From Zunongwangia mangrovi (GTDB lineage Bacteria; Bacteroidota; Bacteroidia; Flavobacteriales; Flavobacteriaceae), in the NCBI RefSeq assembly GCF_900112105.1, contig NZ_FOKV01000001.1, forward strand, positions 1,359,027 through 1,423,026: DNA of 64,000 nucleotides, read 5' to 3'. Below, piece after piece: positions 35,808-43,285 of this stretch; within the stretch, counting starts at the first letter, position 1, and each line of letters opens with the position of its first letter. The notes under the pieces were generated by a model, which worked only from the letters and a program-made list of their open reading frames with translations, was not told the DNA's origin and made no database searches. A program made the translations under genes and the position numbers.

Positions 35808-36452
35808 TTGTATAAAGATACTTTTAGACATAAAGGAAAAAGACAACAACTGGTAAATACCGTAATTAAAAAAGGAATCACAGATCGTCGTGTTTTACAG
35901 GCGATTGGTAAAATTCCGCGTCATCTTTTTATGGATAGTAGTTTTGAAGATCATGCCTACCAGGATAAAGCATTTCCCATTGCCGCAGATCAAACAATTT
36001 CTCAGCCATATACGGTGGCTTTTCAGAGTGAGCTTTTGGAAATTACTGAAGGTGAGAATGTCCTTGAAATCGGAACAGGAAGTGGCTATCAAACCGCAGT
36101 TTTGTGCGAGCTTGGCGCCCGAGTTTTTAGTATTGAACGTCAACGAGAATTATATAAAAAAACTAAGGCATTTTTAAACAAGATCGGGTACCGTCCTAAA
36201 TATTTAAGTTTTGGCGATGGCTATAAAGGTTTGCCGGCTTATGCGCCTTTTGATAAAATTATTGTGACTGCAGGAGCACCTTATGTTCCTAAAGATTTGC
36301 TGGGGCAATTAAAAGTAGGAGGAAGGCTTGTGATTCCGGTAGGGGAAGATGTACAAATTATGACCTTATTTGTTAGAAAATCTCCAACAGAATTCGATAA
36401 AACTGAATTTGGGGAGTTTCGTTTCGTACCACTTTTGGAGGATAAGAACTAG
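35808..36452 (+). CDS. pcm: Protein-L-isoaspartate O-methyltransferase
   Basis: A 214-residue methyltransferase that repairs isoaspartyl damage. The family N terminus (KDTFRHKGKRQQLVNTVIKKGITD) begins right after a TTG start at 35808. GKIPRHLFMDS, the substrate motif AYQDKAFPI, the AdoMet-binding VLEIGTGSGYQTAVL, FDKIIVTAGAPYVP and LKVGGRLVIPVG are present. No ATG gives a better start. The 244 bases before it, back to 35564, hold only a -7 element of the leftward gene. Confidence 0.95.
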   Translation: MYKDTFRHKGKRQQLVNTVIKKGITDRRVLQAIGKIPRHLFMDSSFEDHAYQDKAFPIAADQTISQPYTVAFQSELLEITEGENVLEIGTGSGYQTAVLCELGARVFSIERQRELYKKTKAFLNKIGYRPKYLSFGDGYKGLPAYAPFDKIIVTAGAPYVPKDLLGQLKVGGRLVIPVGEDVQIMTLFVRKSPTEFDKTEFGEFRFVPLLEDKN

Positions 36453-36624
36453 GTTTAGTTATCAGTCTTCAGTAGAAGTAAGCAGTTTGCAGTCACAGTT
36501 ACCAATAAGTAAGCAGTGCTCAATGAAATTTTAGCGAGATCTCTCCACAAGGTCGAGATGACAAGGGAACTAATCTCTAATGATCAACGTATTCAAAATA
36601 CCAATAACCAAAAGTCCAAAACCA
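36453..36624. repeat. Intergenic repeat remnant
   Basis: Stretch with AGCAGT and AAGTAAGCAGT microrepeats and a minus-strand TCATCTCGACC...GAGAGATCTC block related to the intergenic repeat seen at 33530-33570 and within the restriction gene at 42184-42212. A 61-residue open frame here has no protein-like features. Confidence 0.5.
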
Positions 36625-36658
36625 AAAAAAGCCTCATGAAAACTCATGAGGCTTTTTT
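36625..36658. terminator. Bidirectional intrinsic terminator
   Basis: AAAAAAGCCTCATG and its complement around the loop AAAACT, with A-run and T-run flanks, between the convergent pcm and peptidase genes. Confidence 0.88.
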
Positions 36659-36677
36659 AATATTTTCCGCAGAAAAA

Positions 36678-37682
36678 TTATTCTGCTTTATCTACAACTA
36701 AACGTTCGTCACGGTTAGCAATTTCCCAGGCTGTTAAGAAAACAAGTCGGGTTCTTTTAGATAATGCTTCGTAGTTAATTTTATCTGGCGTATCTGTGAT
36801 CTTATGGTAATCGGCATGAACACCGTTAAAATAGAAAATTACAGGTACATTGTTTTTAGCAAAGTTGTAATGGTCACTTCTATAATAAAAACGATTAGGG
36901 TCGTTTTCGTCGTTATAGGTGTAATCTAGATCCATATTCATGAATTCAGAATTTACATTCTCACTAAGCTCATGAAGTTCTGTACTTAATTTATCACTAC
37001 CAATTAGGTAAACATAGTTGTCGTTTCCTTCGTGATCTGGATCGATACGACCAATCATATCGATGTTAAGGTTCGCTACAGTTTCTTCTAAAGGGAAAAT
37101 TGGGTTATCGGTATAATACTTAGATCCAACAAGTCCTTTTTCTTCACCAGTGTTGTTTAAGAAAAGAATAGAACGTTTTGGAGTGTAGCCATCTTTTACA
37201 GCTTCAGAAAATGCCTGCGCAATTTCTACAACACCCATACTTCCAGAAGCATCATCATCTGCTCCGTTAAAAACGTTTCCGTCTTTATCCATTCCTACGT
37301 GATCGTAGTGAGAAGAAATAACTAAAATCTCTTCAGGTTTTTCGCTTCCTTTTATAAAAGCCACTACATTTTCAGAAGCTTTTGTGTCTCCTCTAAAATA
37401 ACTTTTTGGAACTTCCTGAAAATAATCGTCACCACCTAAAGCCGATGGAACATCAAACTTTTTATACTGTTCTTTTAGGTATTCTGCAGCTTTTTTCTGT
37501 CCTGGTTCACCTGTCTCACGACCTTCGAACTCATCACTTGCAAAAGTGTAAACACGCTCCTTAAGGTCTGAAGGTGTAATCGTTTCAGCATATTTCATTG
37601 GGTCGGCTTTGTCTACATCTTTTTGATGCGCGCCACATCCAACTAAACTAGCAGTTAGGGCAAATACTAATAATTTTTTCAT
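36678..37682 (-). CDS. M28-family zinc aminopeptidase lipoprotein
   Basis: A 334-residue lipoprotein (lipobox LVGC, Cys16) with an M28 peptidase domain. Two-zinc ligands are recognisable: H125 and/or H128 in SSHYDHVG, D142 in NGADDDASG, the general-base glutamate pair at 180-181 in NNTGEEKGLVGS, the aspartate in NLNIDMIGR and the histidine in HADYHKITDTPDKI. Length matches Bacteroidota M28 aminopeptidases. Likely degrades peptides at the outer membrane or in the periplasm. Confidence 0.93.
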   Translation of the reverse strand: MKKLLVFALTASLVGCGAHQKDVDKADPMKYAETITPSDLKERVYTFASDEFEGRETGEPGQKKAAEYLKEQYKKFDVPSALGGDDYFQEVPKSYFRGDTKASENVVAFIKGSEKPEEILVISSHYDHVGMDKDGNVFNGADDDASGSMGVVEIAQAFSEAVKDGYTPKRSILFLNNTGEEKGLVGSKYYTDNPIFPLEETVANLNIDMIGRIDPDHEGNDNYVYLIGSDKLSTELHELSENVNSEFMNMDLDYTYNDENDPNRFYYRSDHYNFAKNNVPVIFYFNGVHADYHKITDTPDKINYEALSKRTRLVFLTAWEIANRDERLVVDKAE

Positions 37683-37802
37683 TTGAATTTTTCGAATTTA
37701 AATATACGGTTGCACAATATAGTAGTTTATCTCAAATTATGAGCTTGTACTTGTTCTTTTCTTCTGAATGCTTATTGAAAGCGATATTGGTTAATTCTGA
37801 AG

Positions 37803-38510
37803 TTATTTTTTTAAAGCACTAGCAATAGCTTCTTTCACTAAAGGTTGCATCACATCGTATCCTTCTGAAGTTGGGTGAACACCATCTGAAGCATATTCTT
37901 TCTTCATGCCTTGTTGTTCGTTGGCCAAAGCCGGGAAATAATCCAGGTAAATATGCCCATTTTCTTCAGCATAGGATTTTAACCAGTCGTTTACTTCGGC
38001 AATCTTAGCTACAGGTTCTAATCCCGGGCGCCAGGGATAATCGTAAACGGGAAGAATAGAGCTAAGCACCACTTTAATGTTATTTGCAGTCGCAAGCTGG
38101 GCCATAGCTTTAATATTATCGGTAATCATTTTTACTGAAGAAAACCCGGTATTTCCTGCAATATCATTGGTGCCGGCTAGGATCACTACTACTTTTGGTT
38201 GTAGATCGATCACATCTGGAGTGAATCTAATTAGCATTTGCGGTGTTGTTTGCCCGCCAATACCACGACCTATATAATTATTTTCTGTAAAGAAATCTGG
38301 GTGTTGGTCGTACCAGCCCTGGGTTATAGAATTTCCCATAAAGACGGCAATAACCTCTTTAGTATCTTGTTTTACAGTTTCGTTAGCCTCTCGATAACGC
38401 TTCAAATTTGGCCAATCCTGACTCATAAGTTCTTTGTATTTCTCGTTTTGTGCAAAGACGCCAGTAGTTAAACATAGCAATCCTAAATAAAATAAGTGTT
38501 TGATTTTCAT
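37803..38510 (-). CDS. Secreted SGNH/GDSL hydrolase
   Basis: A 235-residue secreted esterase with signal peptide ending VFAQN. The four SGNH blocks are present: MGNSITQGW (nucleophile serine), GRGIGGQTT, LAGTNDIAGN and DGVHPTSEGYDVM with the catalytic Asp-His pair. Similar enzymes deacetylate glycans or act as platelet-activating-factor acetylhydrolase-like esterases; no substrate can be inferred from the neighbours. Confidence 0.92.
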   Translation of the reverse strand: MKIKHLFYLGLLCLTTGVFAQNEKYKELMSQDWPNLKRYREANETVKQDTKEVIAVFMGNSITQGWYDQHPDFFTENNYIGRGIGGQTTPQMLIRFTPDVIDLQPKVVVILAGTNDIAGNTGFSSVKMITDNIKAMAQLATANNIKVVLSSILPVYDYPWRPGLEPVAKIAEVNDWLKSYAEENGHIYLDYFPALANEQQGMKKEYASDGVHPTSEGYDVMQPLVKEAIASALKK

Positions 38511-38640
38511 AATCTGGTTAGGTTTATAATTGTAAAGGTAAAGAAAAGCATATATGTATTTTAATATTCGATAAAAACAGGTCTCTTTTTTATTGAATAT
38601 CAGTCTTGTAAAAATTCGATTAAAAATTATTGAAATTTTA

Positions 38641-38672
38641 TTGTGTAGAAAGGAAAAAGCTTTCTATATTTG
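38641..38672 (+). promoter_or_regulatory. Promoter of tRNA-Ser
   Basis: A TTG at 38641-38643 (-33), a 21-base spacer and a perfect -7 TATATTTG at 38665-38672, ending 10 bases before the tRNA. This is the best-formed Bacteroidota promoter in the window. Confidence 0.8.
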
Positions 38673-38682
38673 CATCCGCTAA

Positions 38683-38770
38683 GGAGAAATGGCAGAGTGG
38701 TCGAATGCGGCGGTCTTGAAAACCGTTGAGGGTCACACCTCCGGGGGTTCGAATCCCTCTTTCTCCGCCA
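38683..38770 (+). tRNA. tRNA-Ser (anticodon TGA), CCA encoded
   Basis: An 88-base class II tRNA: acceptor arm GGAGAAA pairing with TTTCTCC, anticodon loop CTTGAAA (anticodon TGA for UCA), a long variable arm, T arm GGGGG-TTCGAAT-CCCTC, discriminator G and encoded CCA. A terminator follows at once. The small reverse-strand open frame running through it is spurious. Confidence 0.97.
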
Positions 38771-38772
38771 CA

Positions 38773-38803
38773 AAAAACCGCAGATTTTTCTGCGGTTTTT
38801 TTA
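38773..38803 (+). terminator. Intrinsic terminator after tRNA-Ser
   Basis: AAAAACCGCAGA and CTGCGGTTTTTTT around a T-rich loop, directly after the tRNA. Confidence 0.88.
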
Positions 38804-38888
38804 TTCCCAATATTGCCATTTTGAAATCTCTTAAATGCAATGTCCAATTCTTAGAATGATTGATCTATTTTGATATTATACGTTAAAG

Positions 38889-38938
38889 CATATAATTTTC
38901 GTATTTCACCTTAAATTATATGGAATTACATATAATTT
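38889..38938. repeat. Three copies of a 10-base motif in alternating orientation
   Basis: CATATAATTT occurs at 38889-38898 and 38929-38938, and its exact complement AAATTATATG at 38913-38922, within 50 bases of AT-rich DNA next to the accessory island. It has the look of an operator array or of a folded 3' end for the leftward broken gene; no gene is driven to the right. Confidence 0.5.
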
Positions 38939-38977
38939 AGTCAATTCTTAGTTAAGAAAATATTAGGCTATTTTTCT

Positions 38978-39547
38978 TTAAAGTTGGCCACTAAGTTTAC
39001 CCATCATTGGTTCTAATTTATCCCATAAAGATTGCTCTAAGAGTTCCATAAGGTTTAAATGTTCTTTTTTATCATACTCAGGTATGTTTGGTTTAAATAC
39101 TGAAATTTTAACTTCAATATTTTCAGGAATCCAATACTGCAAATTTAAAGCGTAGGTTGATTTCGATCCTGCTCCTAAATGTTCGCGCATTCGCTTTTGA
39201 AAACTTTTTCCCTGACTAATTCCTACTTAAAGTGTTTTACTGATGCAATCGTTATATTTTGAATAACATCTTTCCTCTAGTTTATTTTTCTTCGCTATAT
39301 CAAAAGCTTGACCTATTTCTTTTGAACAATTCTCATCGATTAACTGAATACAATAAATAGGATCGAAATTAATTTTGCTAAAGGTATTCTGAACTAATTC
39401 ATTAATGTCACAGGAAGATTCTTTTAAATCTGTTGAATTTATTTCTAAGCTAAACTTAGTTGATTCAACTTCAATTTTATCAATTAATTTTATAGTGTTT
39501 TCTAGTAGTTTTTTACTGCATTCTTTTTGTTCCTTCCAATCGATCAT
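38978..39547 (-). pseudogene. GIY-YIG-like gene interrupted by an in-frame stop codon
   Basis: One reading frame of about 189 codons with a TAA at 39227-39229. The upstream part (106 residues, ATG at 39547) ends ...CISKTL, and the downstream part reads VGISQGKSFQKRMREHLGAGS and on to a normal stop at 38978. Reading through gives SKTL*VGIS, which matches the KxLYVGxS segment of GIY-YIG-like proteins with the stop sitting exactly at the conserved tyrosine codon (TAT or TAC to TAA). The later KSTYALNLQYWIP is also typical of that group. A single substitution would restore the gene, so it is either a recent pseudogene or a sequencing error. It follows the restriction enzyme gene in the same orientation. 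Confidence 0.7.
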
Positions 39548-39591
39548 AAATTTATCTTTTATACGTCATACTGTGCTTGCCACAGCACCTC

Positions 39592-39705
39592 ATTCTATTT
39601 TTTTAAGAGCTCGTGAATAAAAATCAAAAACTTTAAAGGAAAGATTAAGATTGTTCAACGATTGATATTTATCTCGCGTTATTCTATTTTTTTGTGCTCG
39701 TGAAT
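39592..39705. repeat. Pair of direct repeats between the restriction gene and the broken GIY-YIG gene
   Basis: Two copies of a roughly 25-base block made of ATTCTATTTTTTT, a short variable part, and GCTCGTGAAT, at 39592-39618 and 39681-39705, 89 bases apart. Between them is AT-rich non-coding DNA. A small GTGCT/AGCAC hairpin is adjacent at about 39572-39587. Confidence 0.55.
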
Positions 39706-39728
39706 CGCCATAATTTAATTTAAATTAA

Positions 39729-42700
39729 TTACGAATTTTCCACAATAGCGATTTCCTCCTCGGTCAAGCCATACAGTTCATAAACCATTTGGTCGATTTG
39801 CTGGTCGAGTTGGTTGATTTGTGTTTGTAGTTCTACGGTTTTTTTCTTATTGTCTTCAAAAAGCTCCATCCACTCAAACTCATCTTTTTTGGTGAGTTTT
39901 GGGATTTCTGGCTGCTCGTTTTTACGACGCTCACGGTTTGCTGCATTAATGGCTTTATTGAGTTCTTTTATAAACTCCCCAAAGTCCAACTCGTGCCAGT
40001 TTTGGAGTTTTTTAGAAATTTTTTCTAAATTAAATTTAGAAAATATAAATCTATTAATTGATTTTATAGTTGAGTTGAATTCATTAAAAGTGATTTTTAA
40101 TGAATCAGATTTTATCTGAAAAATTTCTTGCTTTGATTTTTCAATCTTTTTAATTGGTAGTTCTCTGAATTCACCAATTTTTATTTTAGGGAACAATGCA
40201 TCGAATTCATTAGCTTTAAATTTGAAATAAAATGCCATTAACTTAGAAGCCAATTGTATTAGAATAAAATAAGAAGAGTATTCCTCCAAAAAATTTTCCT
40301 TAATTTTTGCTATGAATACACTTTGATCAATTATGAATTTTTCTTCTATTAAACAGCAATTTAGATGACTGCTTAGTACTTGTCTGCATAGAATCCTTTT
40401 ACCATCAAAATATTTCATTTCTCTTGGAGCAGCAAGCCATTCTCCGTAACTTATGTAGCTTACTTCATCCCAATTATAATTATATCTATTTATATGTTTA
40501 CCTCTAAGTTCTGGAACAAAAGTCTCATCTTTCTTAAAGTGAGAATGATATAACTTATTCTTAATTATTTCTTGAGATTGGCCTCTATATTTATCATATG
40601 GATTTACACCTCTTGTAATATCACAAATTTCACTCAGAGCGGTGAATTGTTTATCAATTTTTTTGAAAATAATTTCTTTTTCTTCACTTATCTCGACATC
40701 AAACGTGTATTTATGATTATTTAAAAATCTTTGCTCATTAGTAATATGTTTTACCTTGAATGCTTTGTTTACAAATTGCCCTATCTCAATTTTATTTTCA
40801 GGATTAACTTTTGGTTTAGCTATAAAAACCATGGTATCTACATTAGCATCTTCAAATACATTTTCAAGATTTGGAATGATTGAAATAAAATTCAAATTTT
40901 CCAACAAAAAAAATCGACATTTGCTAAACATCAAATTTTTGAGCCAAGAATTTGGTACTATGAAACTTATTAAACTTTTTGATTTGGAGATGGTTACAGC
41001 TTTTTCCATAAATGAAACATATAGATCCAACTGATATTCTGCCGTTTCATAAGATTTATTTAAAAATTTTTTGATATTATCATCAAAACTTTTCGAAACA
41101 TAAGGCGGATTCCCAATTACCACATCAAAACCACCTTTAGCAAAAATTGCTGGGAATTCTTCTTCCCATTTAAAAGCTTTATCGCCGGCAACGCTTTTAG
41201 CATCGATCAAAGAATTACCACATTTAATATTGCTGCTTAGATCGTTTAATTTTCTGCGCGGTTGCGCGGTACGTAACCAAAGGGAAAGTTTGGCAATTTC
41301 TACACTTTCTTCGTTAATATCTACACCGTAAATATTGTTTTCTAAAATGGTGTTTTCGATATCGCTAAACACGATCGCGCCACCCAAAACTTTGGCTTTA
41401 AGCTCGTCGATATAAGCGTGTTCTGCAATAAGAAATTCCAACGCCTGGTTTAAAAATGCACCCGAGCCACAGGCAGGATCGCAAATAGTAAGCTGTAATA
41501 ACCAATCTCGATAAGTGTCGAGCGTGGCAATTAATTTCTTTTTGGTCGCGGTTCGTGTTCCTTTTTTTACTTCAAAATATTCTTCTTCCCGAAACTCGAG
41601 TTCGGTTTTCTTTTCTTCACAAAGTTTACCTACGGTATTTTCAACAATATATTTGGTAATGTATTTAGGCGTGTAAAAAACGCCGTCTTTTTTACGTTTA
41701 CTCTTCTGCTTGTCAAAATTATCACCTTCAATTTCAGCATTTACACTTTCAATTTCATTTAGCGAATTTTCAAAAATATGCCCCAGAATATTTACATCAA
41801 CCTGGCTTTCAAAATCGTAAGCCGAAAGTTTTGCGGTGTGTTTGTAAAGCAATTCATCATTGATCTCTAGAAGATCTAAAATCGTATCGGGTTTAAAAAG
41901 TCCGCCATTATAAGCAAAGATCTCTGCTTTTTTATCGGTGCCTTTTCGGCCGGTGTCCAGATAACTAAAATAAAGTTTAAAACGCTCGTACAGCGGTTGG
42001 TTTACATCCAGGTCTTTAAGCTTGTTCCAATCTTCGATGATCTGTAAAATGGCGTTGGGCGGTAACAGTCCGCGATCTTCAGCAAAAAAGATAAACAGAA
42101 AACGATCTATTAATTTCTGTGATTTTTTAAATAAGGTAAGCTTTACATTTTTTTCGAGGCGTTGTTGTTCCTGTAATTCTTCAGGAGATCTCTCGACTTC
42201 GCTCGAAATGAAATTCGATGCACCAGCTTTTAATTTTTTAGCGTTGTTTCTCACTAAATCGCGATACAATTCACGTTTAAAAACCGAGTAATCTTTATAA
42301 AAACCTTTGGTGATCTGGCTTTCTTCTATCAACGAAGCTTCTTTAATTTCTAAAGGCAAACCGCTTAAGAAATTCTCTTTTTGAAGACATAAATAGAGTA
42401 GGGCAAAGCGATCTTCGGTTAAACTAAAAAGATCGAATTCTAAAAACTCGGTCGCATCGTTAATATAAAACCGAAGTTTTTCGAAATTAGAGGTAATTAC
42501 ATACACACAGCCTTTTTGGTTGGCTTTATAATCGAATGCCTGTTGGCGAATCCCTTCTAAATGTTTGGTGTTGGTGCCTTTAAGCTCGATAACGCCTAGG
42601 GCTAAATCTTCTTTTAAAATGGCACCATCGGCCTTACGGGAGTTGGTTTGGTTTTTATATTCGGCTACCAGATTATAGTGAGCATTAGGTTTCATTGTGT

Positions 42701-42890
42701 AGTCTAAAACCTTTACAAACAACTCGGTAAGAAAAATGCCCTGATATTCTTCTTCTTTCGAGCTTTTGATATTTTCCTGAATTTTAGGATCTAAAAAATA
42801 CTTGCTAAACTTTCTATACGCCTTAGAAATCTGGTTTTGGTCTTGGGCTTTAAGGTATTTTTTTAAAACCGAAGTTTGAAATAATGCCAT
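39729..42890 (-). CDS. Type IIG restriction-modification enzyme (Eco57I-like, single polypeptide)
   Basis: A 1053-residue fused nuclease and adenine methyltransferase. The N-terminal PD-(D/E)XK nuclease is seen at Asp88 (KADGAI) and E102-x-K104 (VIELKGT). A helical linker carries a short repeat-derived insertion at residues 227-238. The gamma-type N6-adenine methyltransferase has motif I DPACGSGAF at 471-479 and motif IV NPPY at 594-597, with DGVFYTPKYITKYIVENTVGKL as motif X. A TaqI-like target-recognition domain follows (about 600-950), then a C-terminal coiled coil. Base composition in the recognition domain is distinctly more AT-rich than in the rest. No separate specificity subunit is needed, so it would act alone. 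Confidence 0.92.
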   Translation of the reverse strand: MALFQTSVLKKYLKAQDQNQISKAYRKFSKYFLDPKIQENIKSSKEEEYQGIFLTELFVKVLDYTMKPNAHYNLVAEYKNQTNSRKADGAILKEDLALGVIELKGTNTKHLEGIRQQAFDYKANQKGCVYVITSNFEKLRFYINDATEFLEFDLFSLTEDRFALLYLCLQKENFLSGLPLEIKEASLIEESQITKGFYKDYSVFKRELYRDLVRNNAKKLKAGASNFISSEVERSPEELQEQQRLEKNVKLTLFKKSQKLIDRFLFIFFAEDRGLLPPNAILQIIEDWNKLKDLDVNQPLYERFKLYFSYLDTGRKGTDKKAEIFAYNGGLFKPDTILDLLEINDELLYKHTAKLSAYDFESQVDVNILGHIFENSLNEIESVNAEIEGDNFDKQKSKRKKDGVFYTPKYITKYIVENTVGKLCEEKKTELEFREEEYFEVKKGTRTATKKKLIATLDTYRDWLLQLTICDPACGSGAFLNQALEFLIAEHAYIDELKAKVLGGAIVFSDIENTILENNIYGVDINEESVEIAKLSLWLRTAQPRRKLNDLSSNIKCGNSLIDAKSVAGDKAFKWEEEFPAIFAKGGFDVVIGNPPYVSKSFDDNIKKFLNKSYETAEYQLDLYVSFMEKAVTISKSKSLISFIVPNSWLKNLMFSKCRFFLLENLNFISIIPNLENVFEDANVDTMVFIAKPKVNPENKIEIGQFVNKAFKVKHITNEQRFLNNHKYTFDVEISEEKEIIFKKIDKQFTALSEICDITRGVNPYDKYRGQSQEIIKNKLYHSHFKKDETFVPELRGKHINRYNYNWDEVSYISYGEWLAAPREMKYFDGKRILCRQVLSSHLNCCLIEEKFIIDQSVFIAKIKENFLEEYSSYFILIQLASKLMAFYFKFKANEFDALFPKIKIGEFRELPIKKIEKSKQEIFQIKSDSLKITFNEFNSTIKSINRFIFSKFNLEKISKKLQNWHELDFGEFIKELNKAINAANRERRKNEQPEIPKLTKKDEFEWMELFEDNKKKTVELQTQINQLDQQIDQMVYELYGLTEEEIAIVENS
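42184..42212 (-). repeat. Intergenic-type repeat inserted in frame in the restriction gene
   Basis: On the minus strand TTTCATTTCGAGCGAA... followed by GAGAGATCTCC encodes FISSEVERSPE within the restriction enzyme. The same core occurs in the non-coding stretches near 33535-33570 and 36530-36560, so a dispersed repeat has been captured as protein sequence without breaking the frame. Confidence 0.6.
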
Positions 42891-43022
42891 TTGATCTTTT
42901 GAAATGTCTTTGAAGCCTAAAAATAAACAAAAGAAAATTGTAGCCTAGTTTTAGTGCTGAGAAGTTTTCTTGGTGGGGTAATATTATTGAATATTAATAG
43001 TTAATTTTATGGGAAACCGTAC

Positions 43023-43051
43023 TTGTTTTTAAGGGAATGTGAGTACATTTA
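43023..43051 (+). promoter_or_regulatory. Candidate promoter of the 38-residue membrane peptide
   Basis: TTG at 43023-43025, an 18-base spacer and TACATTTA at 43044-43051 (one mismatch from TAnnTTTG), 19 bases before the ATG at 43071. Confidence 0.45.
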
Positions 43052-43070
43052 TTGTCCCAAATCTATCACT

Positions 43071-43187
43071 ATGCACCGAGTTAAACCGTTTTTGCACAAA
43101 AACCGCTATATCATCATCTTAATCTTAAGCGTTGTAGTAATGTGGCTTATTTTAGATAGCCTTTATAACAGCAAATTAGGCTATTAA
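43071..43187 (+). CDS. Small single-pass membrane protein, 38 residues
   Basis: A short open frame starting at ATG 43071 and ending TAA 43185-43187. The peptide has a basic N-terminal segment (MHRVKPFLHKNRY), one strongly hydrophobic helix (IIILILSVVVMWLILDSLY) and a short polar tail NSKLGY, so a positive-inside single-pass membrane peptide is predicted. A promoter-like pair of elements lies at the right distance. No family is recognised. The composition (39 codons with normal usage and a clear helix) supports it being real, but it is too short to be certain. Confidence 0.5.
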   Translation: MHRVKPFLHKNRYIIILILSVVVMWLILDSLYNSKLGY

Positions 43188-43194
43188 GCAATTT

Positions 43195-43285
43195 ATTGGC
43201 ACCGCCAAAAGGTATACGAGGTCTGCCTCGAAATTAAAAATTTGTGTCTTTTGAATACCTCGTGGGCTTGCTCCGGGGTAGTTTA
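43195..43285 (+). repeat. Dispersed ~95-bp repeat, copy 1
   Basis: Begins ATTGGCACCGCCAAAAGGTA, contains CTCGAAATTAAAAATTTGTG, and ends CCTCGTGGGCTTGCTCCGGG plus TAGTTTA, reaching the DUF808 stop codon. TTGGC-ACC-GCCAA at its start and CGAGG/CCTCG within it form small hairpins. Very similar to copies 2 and 3. Confidence 0.85.

Noticed and set aside
36516..36701. 61-codon open frame between pcm and the peptidase gene
   Set aside because: It runs through a repeat remnant and a bidirectional terminator; composition is not protein-like.
38638..38847. Reverse-strand 69-codon open frame across tRNA-Ser
   Set aside because: It is the well-known spurious frame created by the complement of a tRNA-Ser gene (GERGIRTP-type peptide).
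38754..42890. An att site for the accessory island (a second copy of the tRNA-Ser 3' end)
   Set aside because: I looked for a duplicate of the last 20 bases of the tRNA on the far side of the restriction gene and saw none.
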